From positions 59,338 to 123,337 of IMG/VR virus record IMGVR_UViG_3300013119_000533: a stretch of DNA of 64,000 nucleotides; one strand, 5' to 3'. Within the stretch, counting starts at the first letter, position 1. The number at the start of each line of letters is the position of its first letter. Both the position numbers and the translations under genes were made by a program. The notes beneath the pieces are model-generated. The model saw only the letters and a program-made list of their open reading frames with translations. It was not told the DNA's origin and searched no databases. Positions 39,154 to 46,845 of this stretch are shown piece after piece. Source of the DNA: a virus.

Positions 39154-39856
39154 TGTTTTTCTCCATAATTTCAAATTGCTTAACAATGTTAACAAACTGT
39201 CTTAGGGAATCTTGGTCAAAAGATCCCAAATGTCCCCCCTCCAACTTGGTTTGAGAAAAGATATTATTAGAATAGTGCTTCTCAAGTATCGTAGCACCGC
39301 GAGAATGGGCGCGTAGCGCCGCTCCGATGCCAATTGTATGATCACTATACCCCGAATACCCAGGACGCTTAAAATGGGGCATTTTTGCCAATTTTTGATC
39401 GTCTAAATATGTAGGATATTTGGATACACAAAACAAATACTCCACCTGTTCACTGTGCCCGAAAGGAAAATCTGCGAAATCATGCATTCCAGTTGAAACA
39501 ATTGTTGGTTTGCCGTCTGACAATATCAATTCACAGAGGCGTGGATCCGACTTAGAAGTTCTGCTTGCAATCTTGTGTGTCTTTACACCCAAACTGTCTA
39601 ACCACTCAAACCTCTCCTCATCAAAGACAGACGCCATGAATTCAATTCCTATATTATCACAGTACTTTGCCAATGCATAAGCATCCTGAAAAGAGACGTC
39701 CCTATATTTCTTATTAGTTACTCCCAACAACTTCTCAGAATCCATCAGTTGGACTTTCACAGCGTCGGCGCCACCTTGAAAAGCACTTAGAGACATTCTC
39801 TTCAGTTCATCCAATGAACCATGATGTTGATTACAAAGATCAAGAATAATTTTCAC
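39143..39856 (-). CDS. NeuB-family nonulosonate (sialic-acid-like) synthase
   Basis: A TIM-barrel NeuB family protein. Matches include 'LCNQHHGSLDELKRM', 'GADAVKVQLMDSEKL' (catalytic Lys), 'VKTHKIASRTSKSD', 'GKPTIVSTGMHDF', 'CVSKYPT', 'GYSDHTIGIGAALRAHSRG' (metal-ligand His) and 'TILEKHYSNN'. These enzymes condense phosphoenolpyruvate with a mannosamine-type sugar. The residue matching the catalytic Glu of the 'EIGINH' motif is Asp6 here, a conservative change. At 237 residues it has no C-terminal SAF/antifreeze-like domain. GTG start with AAGGAG 8 nt upstream. Together with the CMP-sugar synthetase upstream it suggests a nonulosonic acid; the exact sugar is unknown. Confidence 0.88.
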   Translation of the reverse strand: MKIILDLCNQHHGSLDELKRMSLSAFQGGADAVKVQLMDSEKLLGVTNKKYRDVSFQDAYALAKYCDNIGIEFMASVFDEERFEWLDSLGVKTHKIASRTSKSDPRLCELILSDGKPTIVSTGMHDFADFPFGHSEQVEYLFCVSKYPTYLDDQKLAKMPHFKRPGYSGYSDHTIGIGAALRAHSRGATILEKHYSNNIFSQTKLEGGHLGSFDQDSLRQFVNIVKQFEIMEKNSEF

Positions 39857-40520
39857 TTTTAAATCTCCTTAAATTAATTTCAGCTCTTTCCACTATCTCA
39901 GGGTTCTTATCTTTATTTTGATATAGGGTACCCTTAGATTCTAGTTTCTTCTTATTTATCTTGTTTGCAATTATATCATCTATGTTTTCAGATAGCAAGC
40001 GAAATCCCGTCTGACAAGATTTATAAAACAAGGTATCTAAATTATCAAACCTATCTATGTCGATATTGTCGTCTGCCACTATACTACCTGCATCGATTGT
40101 ATTGTCTATATAATGAAGTGTAGCGCCAATTAAGTCTGGTTTATTATCGTACATTGCCCACAAAGAACTATCAACACCCCTATAATGCTCAACCAACCCA
40201 GTGTGAATATTAACACATCCATATTCAGGTAATTCAAATATTTCTTTTTTTAAAAGTGGGGCACCAAACACAAATCCGACTTTAGGATCCAACTTAGCAA
40301 GAGACTGTAGGACAAAATTAGAATGCAGCTGGTGCTTAGAGCACCTCAATATGTTGGTTCTGTGCAACAAAGACAAGTCAGAATTGAAATAATCCGCTTC
40401 CTCTTGAGTTATGTGACCCTTGTCGATCACCACAACAAGTGGTATTTCCACCCTTTCATAGAGCGTCTCCAAGAACTTCATATGTCTTGGGTGGTTTGAT
40501 GTAATTGCAAAACAACTCAT
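39840..40520 (-). CDS. Formyltransferase (sugar N-formyltransferase-like)
   Basis: The formyl-transferase core is visible as 'FVFGAPLLKKEIFELP', 'GCVNIHTGLVEHYRGVDSS' (catalytic Asn-x-His) and 'GATLHYIDNTIDAGSIV' (catalytic Asp region). These use N10-formyl-THF. Methionyl-tRNA formyltransferase is longer (about 310 aa) with a tRNA-binding C-domain that is absent here. With the sugar-active genes around it, a role on an amino sugar is more likely. The gene lies directly between a PIG-L deacetylase and NeuB with overlaps of 4 and 17 nt, consistent with replacing an N-acetyl by an N-formyl group. Confidence 0.88.
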   Translation of the reverse strand: MSCFAITSNHPRHMKFLETLYERVEIPLVVVIDKGHITQEEADYFNSDLSLLHRTNILRCSKHQLHSNFVLQSLAKLDPKVGFVFGAPLLKKEIFELPEYGCVNIHTGLVEHYRGVDSSLWAMYDNKPDLIGATLHYIDNTIDAGSIVADDNIDIDRFDNLDTLFYKSCQTGFRLLSENIDDIIANKINKKKLESKGTLYQNKDKNPEIVERAEINLRRFKSENYS

Positions 40521-41206
40521 AACTTGTACGGTAATTTCCCTAATCTCTTAAATGCTTCCGCTCGACGGTTGGGGGCAATACTGTAACCTCTAACTAAAGA
40601 TATGCCATTAAGATACTGCTCTATGCCTGGTATTACACCTCTCTGAGATGTATAGACTGCCATGGCCTCACACTTTGTTATGTATTCCTTAGTTATATCT
40701 ACAACAAAGTCTGGATTTTCAAAAGGATCCAATATCTCACACTGCAAGACCATATCCACTGTATGTGTTGGTCCCAATTCTTCCATGATGTTTTCTGTGG
40801 ATTTCCAACAAGACTCTTCGACGATATTCGATGTAATCCTGTGGTCTCTGTGTTTACATATATCGCTATGAGTTATGACAATATTTGGTCGAACTTGTCT
40901 AATCTTTTGTATGACTTTGTGAAACGTTTGTTTATCATTCCTTATCTCTTGACAAGGAAGTCCCAAAGTTGAAACTTCTTTTACTCCAAGAATATGACAT
41001 GCATATGTTGCTTCTTTCATTCTTACACTGGTTATGTCGTCTTGCAATCCAGATCCCTGTTCATAACCCGTTGCGCCGTCAGTCATAAAACAAACGTGCA
41101 CCTTTGCGCGCTGTTTTGACCATTTAGCAATCGTACCGCCACATCCAATCGTTTCGTCGTCCTGATGTGCGACGAAAACCAAAACCCTCTTTCCGCTCAA
41201 TTCCAA
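40517..41206 (-). CDS. PIG-L (LmbE) family N-deacetylase
   Basis: The zinc-binding signature 'VFVAHQDDETIGCGGTIAKW' near residue 13 and the second motif 'THSDICKHRDHR' define the PIG-L/LmbE family, which removes N-acetyl from amino sugars. The start is TTG at 41206, overlapping the NeuA stop (TTGGAATTGA) with AAGGA about 7 nt upstream. Length 229 fits the family. Its position directly before a formyltransferase suggests deacetylation of the amine that is then formylated (inference). It is cytoplasmic, with no signal peptide. Confidence 0.93.
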   Translation of the reverse strand: MELSGKRVLVFVAHQDDETIGCGGTIAKWSKQRAKVHVCFMTDGATGYEQGSGLQDDITSVRMKEATYACHILGVKEVSTLGLPCQEIRNDKQTFHKVIQKIRQVRPNIVITHSDICKHRDHRITSNIVEESCWKSTENIMEELGPTHTVDMVLQCEILDPFENPDFVVDITKEYITKCEAMAVYTSQRGVIPGIEQYLNGISLVRGYSIAPNRRAEAFKRLGKLPYKL

Positions 41207-41763
41207 CGATCGTTCCTTCTCTTAATGAACTCTACATCATTCAAAGTATGTACATCGTGAATATCACAAACATATACTCCACACTTTGTACTTAAGTCTT
41301 TTTGAAAGACATATCCCCGCTTCATTATCCTAAATGCTGCGTTCTGCATTAAGTCAGGAGATACGCTTATTAATTCATTTCTATCATTCTCTATAAACGT
41401 CCTGATTGCGTCATCCAAAACCTCTCCAGTTATCTCTGGTGAATTCGCCTGTAATGAAATGTAGATATTTGCTTCGGCGTCATTGTCTTCCATGTAAAGT
41501 ACCGCGCTGCGGATTGCTTCCATCTTATAGACATGATCTTGCGACAGTTCTGGGTCTCTCCTATGCAGACTTGCTCCATACCTGGCAGCAACGGAAGAAA
41601 CTTCTTTATCCTCTGTTGTGACCCAAACATCCGTTATTAATTCACTTGCCTGCGCAGCCTTAATAGACCAAGCAAGCATAGGGTGTCCCCAGATTGGATA
41701 AATGTTTTTACGCGGCAATCTCTTGGATCCACCACGCGCAGGAATTATTGCTGTTATTTTCAT
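41197..41763 (-). CDS. CMP-nonulosonate cytidylyltransferase (NeuA family)
   Basis: It has the N-terminal nucleotide-binding motif 'AIIPARGGSKRLPRKNI', then 'GHPMLAWSIKAAQAS', 'VWVTTEDKEVSSVA', 'YISLQANSPEI' and 'CGVYVCDIHDV'. This is the family that activates sialic acid, Kdo or related sugars as CMP derivatives. At 188 residues it is shorter than usual NeuA (about 220-230 aa), mainly at the C-terminus. It is the first gene of the run NeuA, PIG-L, formyltransferase, NeuB. The sugar could be a nonulosonic acid or another CMP- or nucleotide-linked sugar. Confidence 0.92.
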   Translation of the reverse strand: MKITAIIPARGGSKRLPRKNIYPIWGHPMLAWSIKAAQASELITDVWVTTEDKEVSSVAARYGASLHRRDPELSQDHVYKMEAIRSAVLYMEDNDAEANIYISLQANSPEITGEVLDDAIRTFIENDRNELISVSPDLMQNAAFRIMKRGYVFQKDLSTKCGVYVCDIHDVHTLNDVEFIKRRNDRWN

Positions 41764-41764
41764 A

Positions 41765-42793
41765 TTAAGATGTTAACACATCCAGGAGATTTTTACAAGA
41801 ATTTTTGTGATCATACAACCACTCGCGCTTACATTTCCTAAAAGAATCAGTATGATCACTGTCAACAAGCAATGTAATCATTTCTTCTAGTTTGCCTGTA
41901 TTGAAAGATCTATCTAGTCCCTTCAAATTTAAACAGAAATCATAATCATACAGAAAATCATAAGTAACTCTGTGTTTTGACTTTCTCCCATGACGGACTT
42001 CTGGTTTTATATCGAAGTTTATTAAAGGAACCTCATGCATCACACATTCCTCTATCGTCGTTGATCCAGAGTTCACCACCAAATCACAAACCTCTAACAA
42101 TTCTTGTGTGGAGTGAGGGTACCAGGATGCGTCAGAAAAGACCTTGTTTCCATTATCCAGCAAATCCTTTATAGTATTATTATGTAAGGTGTCCTTGCCT
42201 CTCGTTTTCACAATCACCTGCCACCCTAACTCATTGAAGTTTTTTATGATATCGATCGGCATCTTATGGAGATCTCTAGACTTAGGCCACATAAACAGGA
42301 CCTTCTTCTTGTTTGGGTCTAGAGAATATTTCTTTATTACGGTCTCGACATCTAATCGAACATCATACTTTGGAATGCCTGTAAAAAGATTCTTTTCAGA
42401 CACTAGGTCATAAAACTTTGCTACATTCTCACTAGGCATAACAACATGGTCAACGATATCGATGTACTTCTGATAGGAGAGTGTATAATCCGTCTGGTAG
42501 CAAAGAGTTACCTTCTTTGCTTTTGTGTTCTTTTTTATAATATCAATGCCAGACTCTTCTGATGTAATTATAATACCCTCTGCATCAATAATTTTTCGTC
42601 CTTCTCTAATCTCTACGTTGAGTTGTTCGCAGGCAGATTTTAAAGATATCTCATGCAACAGAGGGCAGTTATACTTGTTTGAAGGAACAACATAAAATAT
42701 AGATTTCATGCCTCGGGCGTTACCCTCTAGAACCAATGGAATAAAATATCTCAAATGAGTCATCTCTCTGAGAAAGAAATTAATTTCCTTCAT
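41765..42793 (-). CDS. GT-B fold glycan protein (CDP-glycerol/sugar transferase or 2-epimerase-like)
   Basis: The C-terminal half has a GT-B Rossmann domain with 'KVLFMWPKSRDLHKMP', 'NELGWQVIVKTRGKD' and 'LEVCDLVVNSGSTTIEECVM', followed by 'EVPLINFD'. This pattern is found in CDP-glycerol glycerophosphotransferase-like and surface-carbohydrate biosynthesis proteins. Hydrolysing UDP-GlcNAc 2-epimerases (NeuC) share the same fold, and since NeuA/NeuB lie downstream a NeuC-like role is possible. The typical NeuC motifs are not clear. Start ATG at 42793 overlaps the previous small gene by 14 nt. Confidence 0.75.
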   Translation of the reverse strand: MKEINFFLREMTHLRYFIPLVLEGNARGMKSIFYVVPSNKYNCPLLHEISLKSACEQLNVEIREGRKIIDAEGIIITSEESGIDIIKKNTKAKKVTLCYQTDYTLSYQKYIDIVDHVVMPSENVAKFYDLVSEKNLFTGIPKYDVRLDVETVIKKYSLDPNKKKVLFMWPKSRDLHKMPIDIIKNFNELGWQVIVKTRGKDTLHNNTIKDLLDNGNKVFSDASWYPHSTQELLEVCDLVVNSGSTTIEECVMHEVPLINFDIKPEVRHGRKSKHRVTYDFLYDYDFCLNLKGLDRSFNTGKLEEMITLLVDSDHTDSFRKCKREWLYDHKNSCKNLLDVLTS

Positions 42794-43040
42794 TTTGACG
42801 TAACTCCCTCAAATCCTTTCTTATTTCGTCCACATCTTTTTGAAGGTTCTTCAATTCAGCAGTCATCAGTCCTATTTGAATTGTTAAGTTCTTGTTCTTA
42901 TTCTTCTTTGCTTCGTGTGCTACAATTTCTGTAGTGATTGCGTTTGATTCAGCTGTACCTTTCATGATCATAAAACCACTCAACACCAACAGCAATAGCA
43001 GCCCAATCGCTGCCAGGTCTACAACTTTAGATAACTTCAT
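42780..43040 (-). CDS. Small membrane protein with coiled coil, 86 aa
   Basis: One strong transmembrane helix near the N-terminus (about residues 8-27, 'LAAIGLLLLLVLSGFMIM') is followed by a Lys-rich segment ('EAKKNKNKNLT') and a coiled coil ('LKNLQKDVDEIRKDLRELRQ'). The topology would place the helix in the inner membrane. It overlaps both neighbours in the glycan island. It could help to hold glycan enzymes at the membrane, but there is no direct evidence. Confidence 0.75.
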   Translation of the reverse strand: MKLSKVVDLAAIGLLLLLVLSGFMIMKGTAESNAITTEIVAHEAKKNKNKNLTIQIGLMTAELKNLQKDVDEIRKDLRELRQNEGN

Positions 43041-43648
43041 TTTACACTCAAACTACAGAGCGTGTAAAACCTGCCCTTTATGCTATCTCTAAAAGTTATA
43101 ATATTTTCAACACCAATATCCGCTCGGGACAGATCCTCAGAATGTACAATTTGATCATCGTGATTGTACTGTACATCATAATCCCCGTCATACAACTCTG
43201 GAAAGAATGGTAAAATGGTTTGACTGTTGTTCTTTTTGATGAACGTTTCCTTTCCGTTCATTAGAACTGGATTGCCTGTCATAAAATCAAAAATCACACT
43301 CGTGTTAGTTGAGGATATATTCTTGAGATTCTTGAGAAGTTTCTCTCTGGAGTCACACAAGTATAAGACCCTCAAACCAAGAACAAGATCGTACCCACTT
43401 ATTTCCCATTCTGAATGGACATCCCATTTCTTAGATCCTTCAAATTCCTCATTGTTGAGATCATAAAAATCGTGCTTCAAGTCATTGTTAACACCAGACA
43501 TGATAGAGTCGTAAAGAAACTTATCCTTTGCCATTCTTGGATGCTTCTGTCCCAACCAAGCAACAGTCGACCCAACGGGTAGTTCGTTTAAAATTTCACT
43601 AACAGTAGAGGTGTATCTTTCCGCTACCTCAAAATCGGTCATTCCCAT
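43037..43648 (-). CDS. Putative SAM-dependent methyltransferase-like protein
   Basis: The ATG at 43648 (MGMTDFEVAERYTS) is preferred to a TTG two codons upstream because AGGAG precedes it by about 9 nt. The N-terminal region has 'LPVGSTVAWLGQKHPRMA' in place of a clear glycine motif I. The middle reads 'ISGYDLVLGLRVLYLCD' and 'VIFDFMTGNPVL', the strand pattern of class I methyltransferases. The SAM motif is weak, so this is a low-certainty fold assignment. It lies between the possible degraded gene upstream and the small membrane protein downstream. Confidence 0.65.
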   Translation of the reverse strand: MGMTDFEVAERYTSTVSEILNELPVGSTVAWLGQKHPRMAKDKFLYDSIMSGVNNDLKHDFYDLNNEEFEGSKKWDVHSEWEISGYDLVLGLRVLYLCDSREKLLKNLKNISSTNTSVIFDFMTGNPVLMNGKETFIKKNNSQTILPFFPELYDGDYDVQYNHDDQIVHSEDLSRADIGVENIITFRDSIKGRFYTLCSLSVK

Positions 43649-43770
43649 AAACAATCTCCTTTTTTATTATAAGTCCAAGTTGCATGCCGCTTTCAACAGA
43701 TATTACCTCCGACTTTTAAATCAAATTTTTCAATAGATTGTTCTAAAAATAACTTTGTTGCAAAGTCCAC
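43629..43770 (-). pseudogene. Possible frameshifted small gene (about 46 codons)
   Basis: The 126-nt gap between the methyltransferase-like gene and the GT2 gene is coding-like in two frames. A GTG at 43770, with GGGAG upstream, opens 'VDFATKLFLEQSIEKFDLK' and stops at 43693. In another frame the sequence continues 'SEVISVESGMQLGLIIKKE' to a stop at 43629. Removing one A from the AAAA run at about 43714-43717 would join the two parts into one 46-residue product. This could be a decayed gene, a sequencing indel, or chance. Confidence 0.25.
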
Positions 43771-43774
43771 TTAT

Positions 43775-44566
43775 TTAACTCCCTTCACTACAATCTGAAA
43801 TAATAGCACTACAAAGATCATACCAGTCTTTATAATACACTTTCCCTTGTTTGTAATACTTGCCAAACATTTTCATCGTGCCTCGACCTAAATGTACATA
43901 TATCACTTTATTTTTCTTGAGATTTAATGCTCTATCAAGTCCTGCTTTTACGCCCAAAGACCTCCAAGGTTCATCACATAAATCAATTAGTTGCTTGTTG
44001 TTAATTGTGTTTTCAAAACAAAATGTTTTTAGGTTCTCATCCCTACAGTAAACTGTTAAAATATCTCCAACATCCATATTTTTATCAAATTGTGGTTTTA
44101 CACCCACCTTCTTCAATATTTCTGTTTTTACGAAAAGTCCTGCAACATGAATCGCAGAAACTTTATTTGGAAACAAGGAAGTTCCAACTATGCAATTACC
44201 CTCTTCGATTTTTAACAACGAATCAGTAAAAAATTCTTCACTAGTAACAATACAGTCATTGTGACACAAGAAGGTGTAATCAGACTGTATCTTATCCATA
44301 ACAAACTCTATTGCAGAACAATTTGCCCAAGATCCTTTATTGTTAGATGAATCCTCTCCCGTATCAGCACTAGGATTGTTGTACCATTCTATCTTGTCAG
44401 ATAATGCTAAAATATCATCCTTATAAGAGGTTTCATATGAATTCTCAACAACGTGATATTTCAAAGTTAAGTTTTTTGGTTTATGCATTTCCATACTTTG
44501 TATTAAGCATGATACCAGCATTTTGGATTTGTAAGACGGAACTATTACTTCAATTGAATGTGTCAT
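43775..44566 (-). CDS. Glycosyltransferase family 2-like
   Basis: The start at 44566 (MTHSIEVIVPSYKSK) has GGAG 6 nt upstream; an in-frame ATG 18 codons earlier would overlap the 2OG gene further. The N-terminus 'IEVIVPSYKSKMLVSCLIQS' and 'YTFLCHNDCIVTSEEF' (an altered DxD as HND) follow the GT2 layout, with 'GWRS'-like late elements less clear. The first ~45 residues are closely related to the N-terminus of the next gene upstream (44550-45239). It is cytoplasmic and probably adds a sugar in the same glycan pathway. Donor and acceptor are unknown. Confidence 0.82.
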   Translation of the reverse strand: MTHSIEVIVPSYKSKMLVSCLIQSMEMHKPKNLTLKYHVVENSYETSYKDDILALSDKIEWYNNPSADTGEDSSNNKGSWANCSAIEFVMDKIQSDYTFLCHNDCIVTSEEFFTDSLLKIEEGNCIVGTSLFPNKVSAIHVAGLFVKTEILKKVGVKPQFDKNMDVGDILTVYCRDENLKTFCFENTINNKQLIDLCDEPWRSLGVKAGLDRALNLKKNKVIYVHLGRGTMKMFGKYYKQGKVYYKDWYDLCSAIISDCSEGS

Positions 44567-45239
44567 AATACTCTCCAATGATAAACTTAGTACCCCTAGA
44601 TATAGATTGCTTGCTTTCATTTTCGTTATAATGTTTTCTTTTCATTACTCTAAAGTCAACACTAACTCTAGTCTGCCCAGTGGTGTTAGGTTTATTTCCG
44701 TGCAGCAAATTAGCACCATTCCACATATAAGCATCACCATAATCTGCTTCAAAAGGTGAAAAATCTTTTTTGTTAGGTTCGCTTTCTACCCACATAGTGT
44801 TAGTACCGAAAGCAACCGTAAATGGCACAAAAAAGTTAATTTCATGTTCTGAATGATTGTAGTCGATATCTCTATGCCAACCACCCACCGCAACGTTTCC
44901 TGGTGCGTGAACTCTAAAAGTTGGTACTCTCTGAAATATAAAATCATCTCCATTCATCAGTGGAGTAACAATCTCGCGAACAAAATTTCGATATACATTT
45001 ACAAATTCCATATCTCCACTATTAATGGGTTCATAAAATTTTTTATGATACCAAGTTTTGTTATCTTCTCCAATCTTGTGAAGTTCTTTGTATGACACAT
45101 CCTTGGAATTTTCAATCAAATGGAATGTCACTTCCATGCCAGCTGGACTAAAGTGCTCAAAACTCTTCACAAATGCTCTCGTTAAATTTCTTGATTTATA
45201 TGTTGGAACTATAACCTCCAAGACATCAAGACTACTCAT
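44550..45239 (-). CDS. Chimera: GT2 N-terminal fragment fused to a 2OG-Fe(II) oxygenase (StrG-like)
   Basis: Residues 1-51 ('LEVIVPTYKSRNLTRAFVKS', 'LIENSKDVSYKE') match the start of the neighbouring GT2 but contain no DxD or rest of a GT domain. From about residue 70 the protein is a non-heme iron oxygenase: 'VGGWHRDIDYN' (H122, D124), 'FGTNTMWVES', and 'LLHGNKPNTTGQTRVSVDFR' (H180, R191). H122, D124 and H180 form the iron triad and R191 would bind 2-oxoglutarate. It resembles StrG-type phage and antibiotic-pathway hydroxylases. It probably hydroxylates or oxidises a sugar or lipid-linked intermediate. The start at 45239 overlaps the deacetylase stop. Confidence 0.85.
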   Translation of the reverse strand: MSSLDVLEVIVPTYKSRNLTRAFVKSFEHFSPAGMEVTFHLIENSKDVSYKELHKIGEDNKTWYHKKFYEPINSGDMEFVNVYRNFVREIVTPLMNGDDFIFQRVPTFRVHAPGNVAVGGWHRDIDYNHSEHEINFFVPFTVAFGTNTMWVESEPNKKDFSPFEADYGDAYMWNGANLLHGNKPNTTGQTRVSVDFRVMKRKHYNENESKQSISRGTKFIIGEYYDTFN

Positions 45240-45937
45240 AATAAACCCTCCAAAAAAACAAATTCTTTATTGTCACAATTATTTAAAAATTCAATAAGCG
45301 AATGAGACTTCTCTGAATCTAGGAAATTCCCGTCCCATTCGCACGCATGATACACTATACCACACTTCTCTTCGACTTTTAATGGTCTAAAGGGAGGATA
45401 TTGATTAGAAAATGTACTAGGGTACATCTTCTCGGCACCGTCATATACCTTCATTGCATGCTCAACATCTGTTAGGGCAAAGGTGTGGAACCCCCTATCG
45501 CTTAAGCATTTAAAAGCATCAGGATTCATTCTCCAGGCTGGTGGTCTGAATATCTTCTTAAATTTAGAATCCAAACCAGACTTGGCAACCTCTTCAAACA
45601 TCAAATCGATCTTGTCATTGGTTTCATCGTATGTCAAGTGTTGAAATTCATCGTTGTCTGACCTGCCTGGTATACCATGATAATATCCGTGATATCCTAT
45701 TTCGTAATTTTTAGGATCTAAATCAGAAATCTCTTCACAAAAATCTGGGAAGTTTGATAAACTTAATGGCACCCTCGTTGCTGTGCCGTGCTTAATTGTA
45801 CGCCAATAAGACACTGGTATAAACAAAGATATCTTGACTTCTGGATGGGCTTGGATTAATTCTTCACAATTTTCCAAAACCCTTGTCGAAGAAAATGGGT
45901 GCGGACTTACATCATCTATACTTATGTTGATTTTCAT
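45236..45937 (-). CDS. Polysaccharide deacetylase (NodB-like)
   Basis: The NodB-type core is seen as 'INISIDDVSPHPFS' (D8, D9), the zinc-binding HxxxH 'YEIGYHGYYHGIPG' (H83, H87) and 'FRPPAWRMNP' for the third motif. It removes N- or O-acetyl groups from polysaccharides or lipid-linked sugars. With the PIG-L enzyme it is the second deacetylase in the island. Length 233 is normal for a minimal domain; there is no signal peptide, so it would act in the cytoplasm. Overlaps with the GT-B gene (1 nt) and the 2OG gene (4 nt) suggest coupling. Confidence 0.9.
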   Translation of the reverse strand: MKINISIDDVSPHPFSSTRVLENCEELIQAHPEVKISLFIPVSYWRTIKHGTATRVPLSLSNFPDFCEEISDLDPKNYEIGYHGYYHGIPGRSDNDEFQHLTYDETNDKIDLMFEEVAKSGLDSKFKKIFRPPAWRMNPDAFKCLSDRGFHTFALTDVEHAMKVYDGAEKMYPSTFSNQYPPFRPLKVEEKCGIVYHACEWDGNFLDSEKSHSLIEFLNNCDNKEFVFLEGLL

Positions 45938-46845
45938 TACACCCTCCTTATAATATCACAATATTGGTCGATGACCAGGTCGTTTGTATCCTTATATTTT
46001 AAGCAATCCTGCTTATAGTTCACATAATTATCCCTAACTTCCCTCAACGACTCAATCATATTAGAAAAATTTGTATATTCTTTACCGCCAAGGGCACAAT
46101 ACTCTGGAATGCTACCACCAGTATTCCTATAAACGACTGGCAATCCAACCGCTAAAGACTCAAGGACGTGATTTGCTCCCGCTTCTTCCTCAGACGCCGT
46201 TAAGTATATGTCATAGTTCGGCAAGTGAGATATGAGATTTACTGCGCCCATGGGTGGGAATTGGTTCGTGAAGGTGCACCCTCTCGGAACTTGTCCAATA
46301 TAATGAAATTCGAACTCTCCCGTTTGTTGACATAGATCATCAAACTTCTTATACAAGTCAAACCCCTTCTTTGGGTTTGTAGACCAGTGATGCGTCACAA
46401 TTCGAGGAACTTTCGGCAACTCCACTCTCTCATTCCTATTTTCATAAAACTCCCTCATCGGGCAGTTATATATCACACTATGGTTTTCACCAGAGTAGTT
46501 GACATACTCCATCGCCCATTTGCTTGGGAATATAAAATAATCTGATTTATCTAAACACTGCCTAACCATGTGCGTCAGTTCGGGTTTTCCGTGCGTACCA
46601 ACATCTCCAACTCTTTGTATTATTTTTGTTTTTGGGAATAATTGCCTGTATGAATATAGGTGGTTTATGTTTTCCCCAAATGCATTAGGTCGTGGGTCGA
46701 AGCAGAATATTACATCTATATTTTCTTGCAGCTGGTATACAACAGTATGGCCATCGTTCAAGAGTTTTTCCGACAACCTATTTACAGTCTTTGCGCCGCC
46801 GCCCCACGGTCCTTTTTTCGGTTGCCTGTTGATATAAACTTTCAT
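45937..46845 (-). CDS. Glycosyltransferase, GT4-like (GT-B fold)
   Basis: It starts 'MKVYINRQPKKGPWGGGAKT', a typical donor/acceptor loop with 'GGGAKTVNRL'. The C-terminal domain has the GT4 signature 'YLTASEEEAGANHVLESLAV' with 'GLPVVYRNTGGSIPEYC', the E-x7-E type motif. Cytoplasmic, 302 residues. It probably adds a hexose in the surface-glycan pathway. It overlaps the GDP-mannose dehydratase by 4 nt, so a GDP-sugar-derived donor (for example a deoxy-hexose) is possible. Confidence 0.9.
   Translation of the reverse strand: MKVYINRQPKKGPWGGGAKTVNRLSEKLLNDGHTVVYQLQENIDVIFCFDPRPNAFGENINHLYSYRQLFPKTKIIQRVGDVGTHGKPELTHMVRQCLDKSDYFIFPSKWAMEYVNYSGENHSVIYNCPMREFYENRNERVELPKVPRIVTHHWSTNPKKGFDLYKKFDDLCQQTGEFEFHYIGQVPRGCTFTNQFPPMGAVNLISHLPNYDIYLTASEEEAGANHVLESLAVGLPVVYRNTGGSIPEYCALGGKEYTNFSNMIESLREVRDNYVNYKQDCLKYKDTNDLVIDQYCDIIRRV

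Noticed and set aside
39840-40520. Methionyl-tRNA formyltransferase (Fmt)
   Set aside because: Too short by about 85 residues, lacks the tRNA-binding C-domain, and sits among sugar enzymes.
41765-42793. Calling this gene NeuC (UDP-GlcNAc 2-epimerase)
   Set aside because: The fold is compatible and the neighbours fit, but the motifs look more like CDP-glycerol/surface-carbohydrate GT-B proteins, so only a fold-level call was kept.
43714-43720. In-phase T TTA AAA slippery heptamer
   Set aside because: A -1 slip there meets a TAA stop three codons later, and the coding-like continuation needs a +1 change, so it does not support programmed -1 frameshifting.
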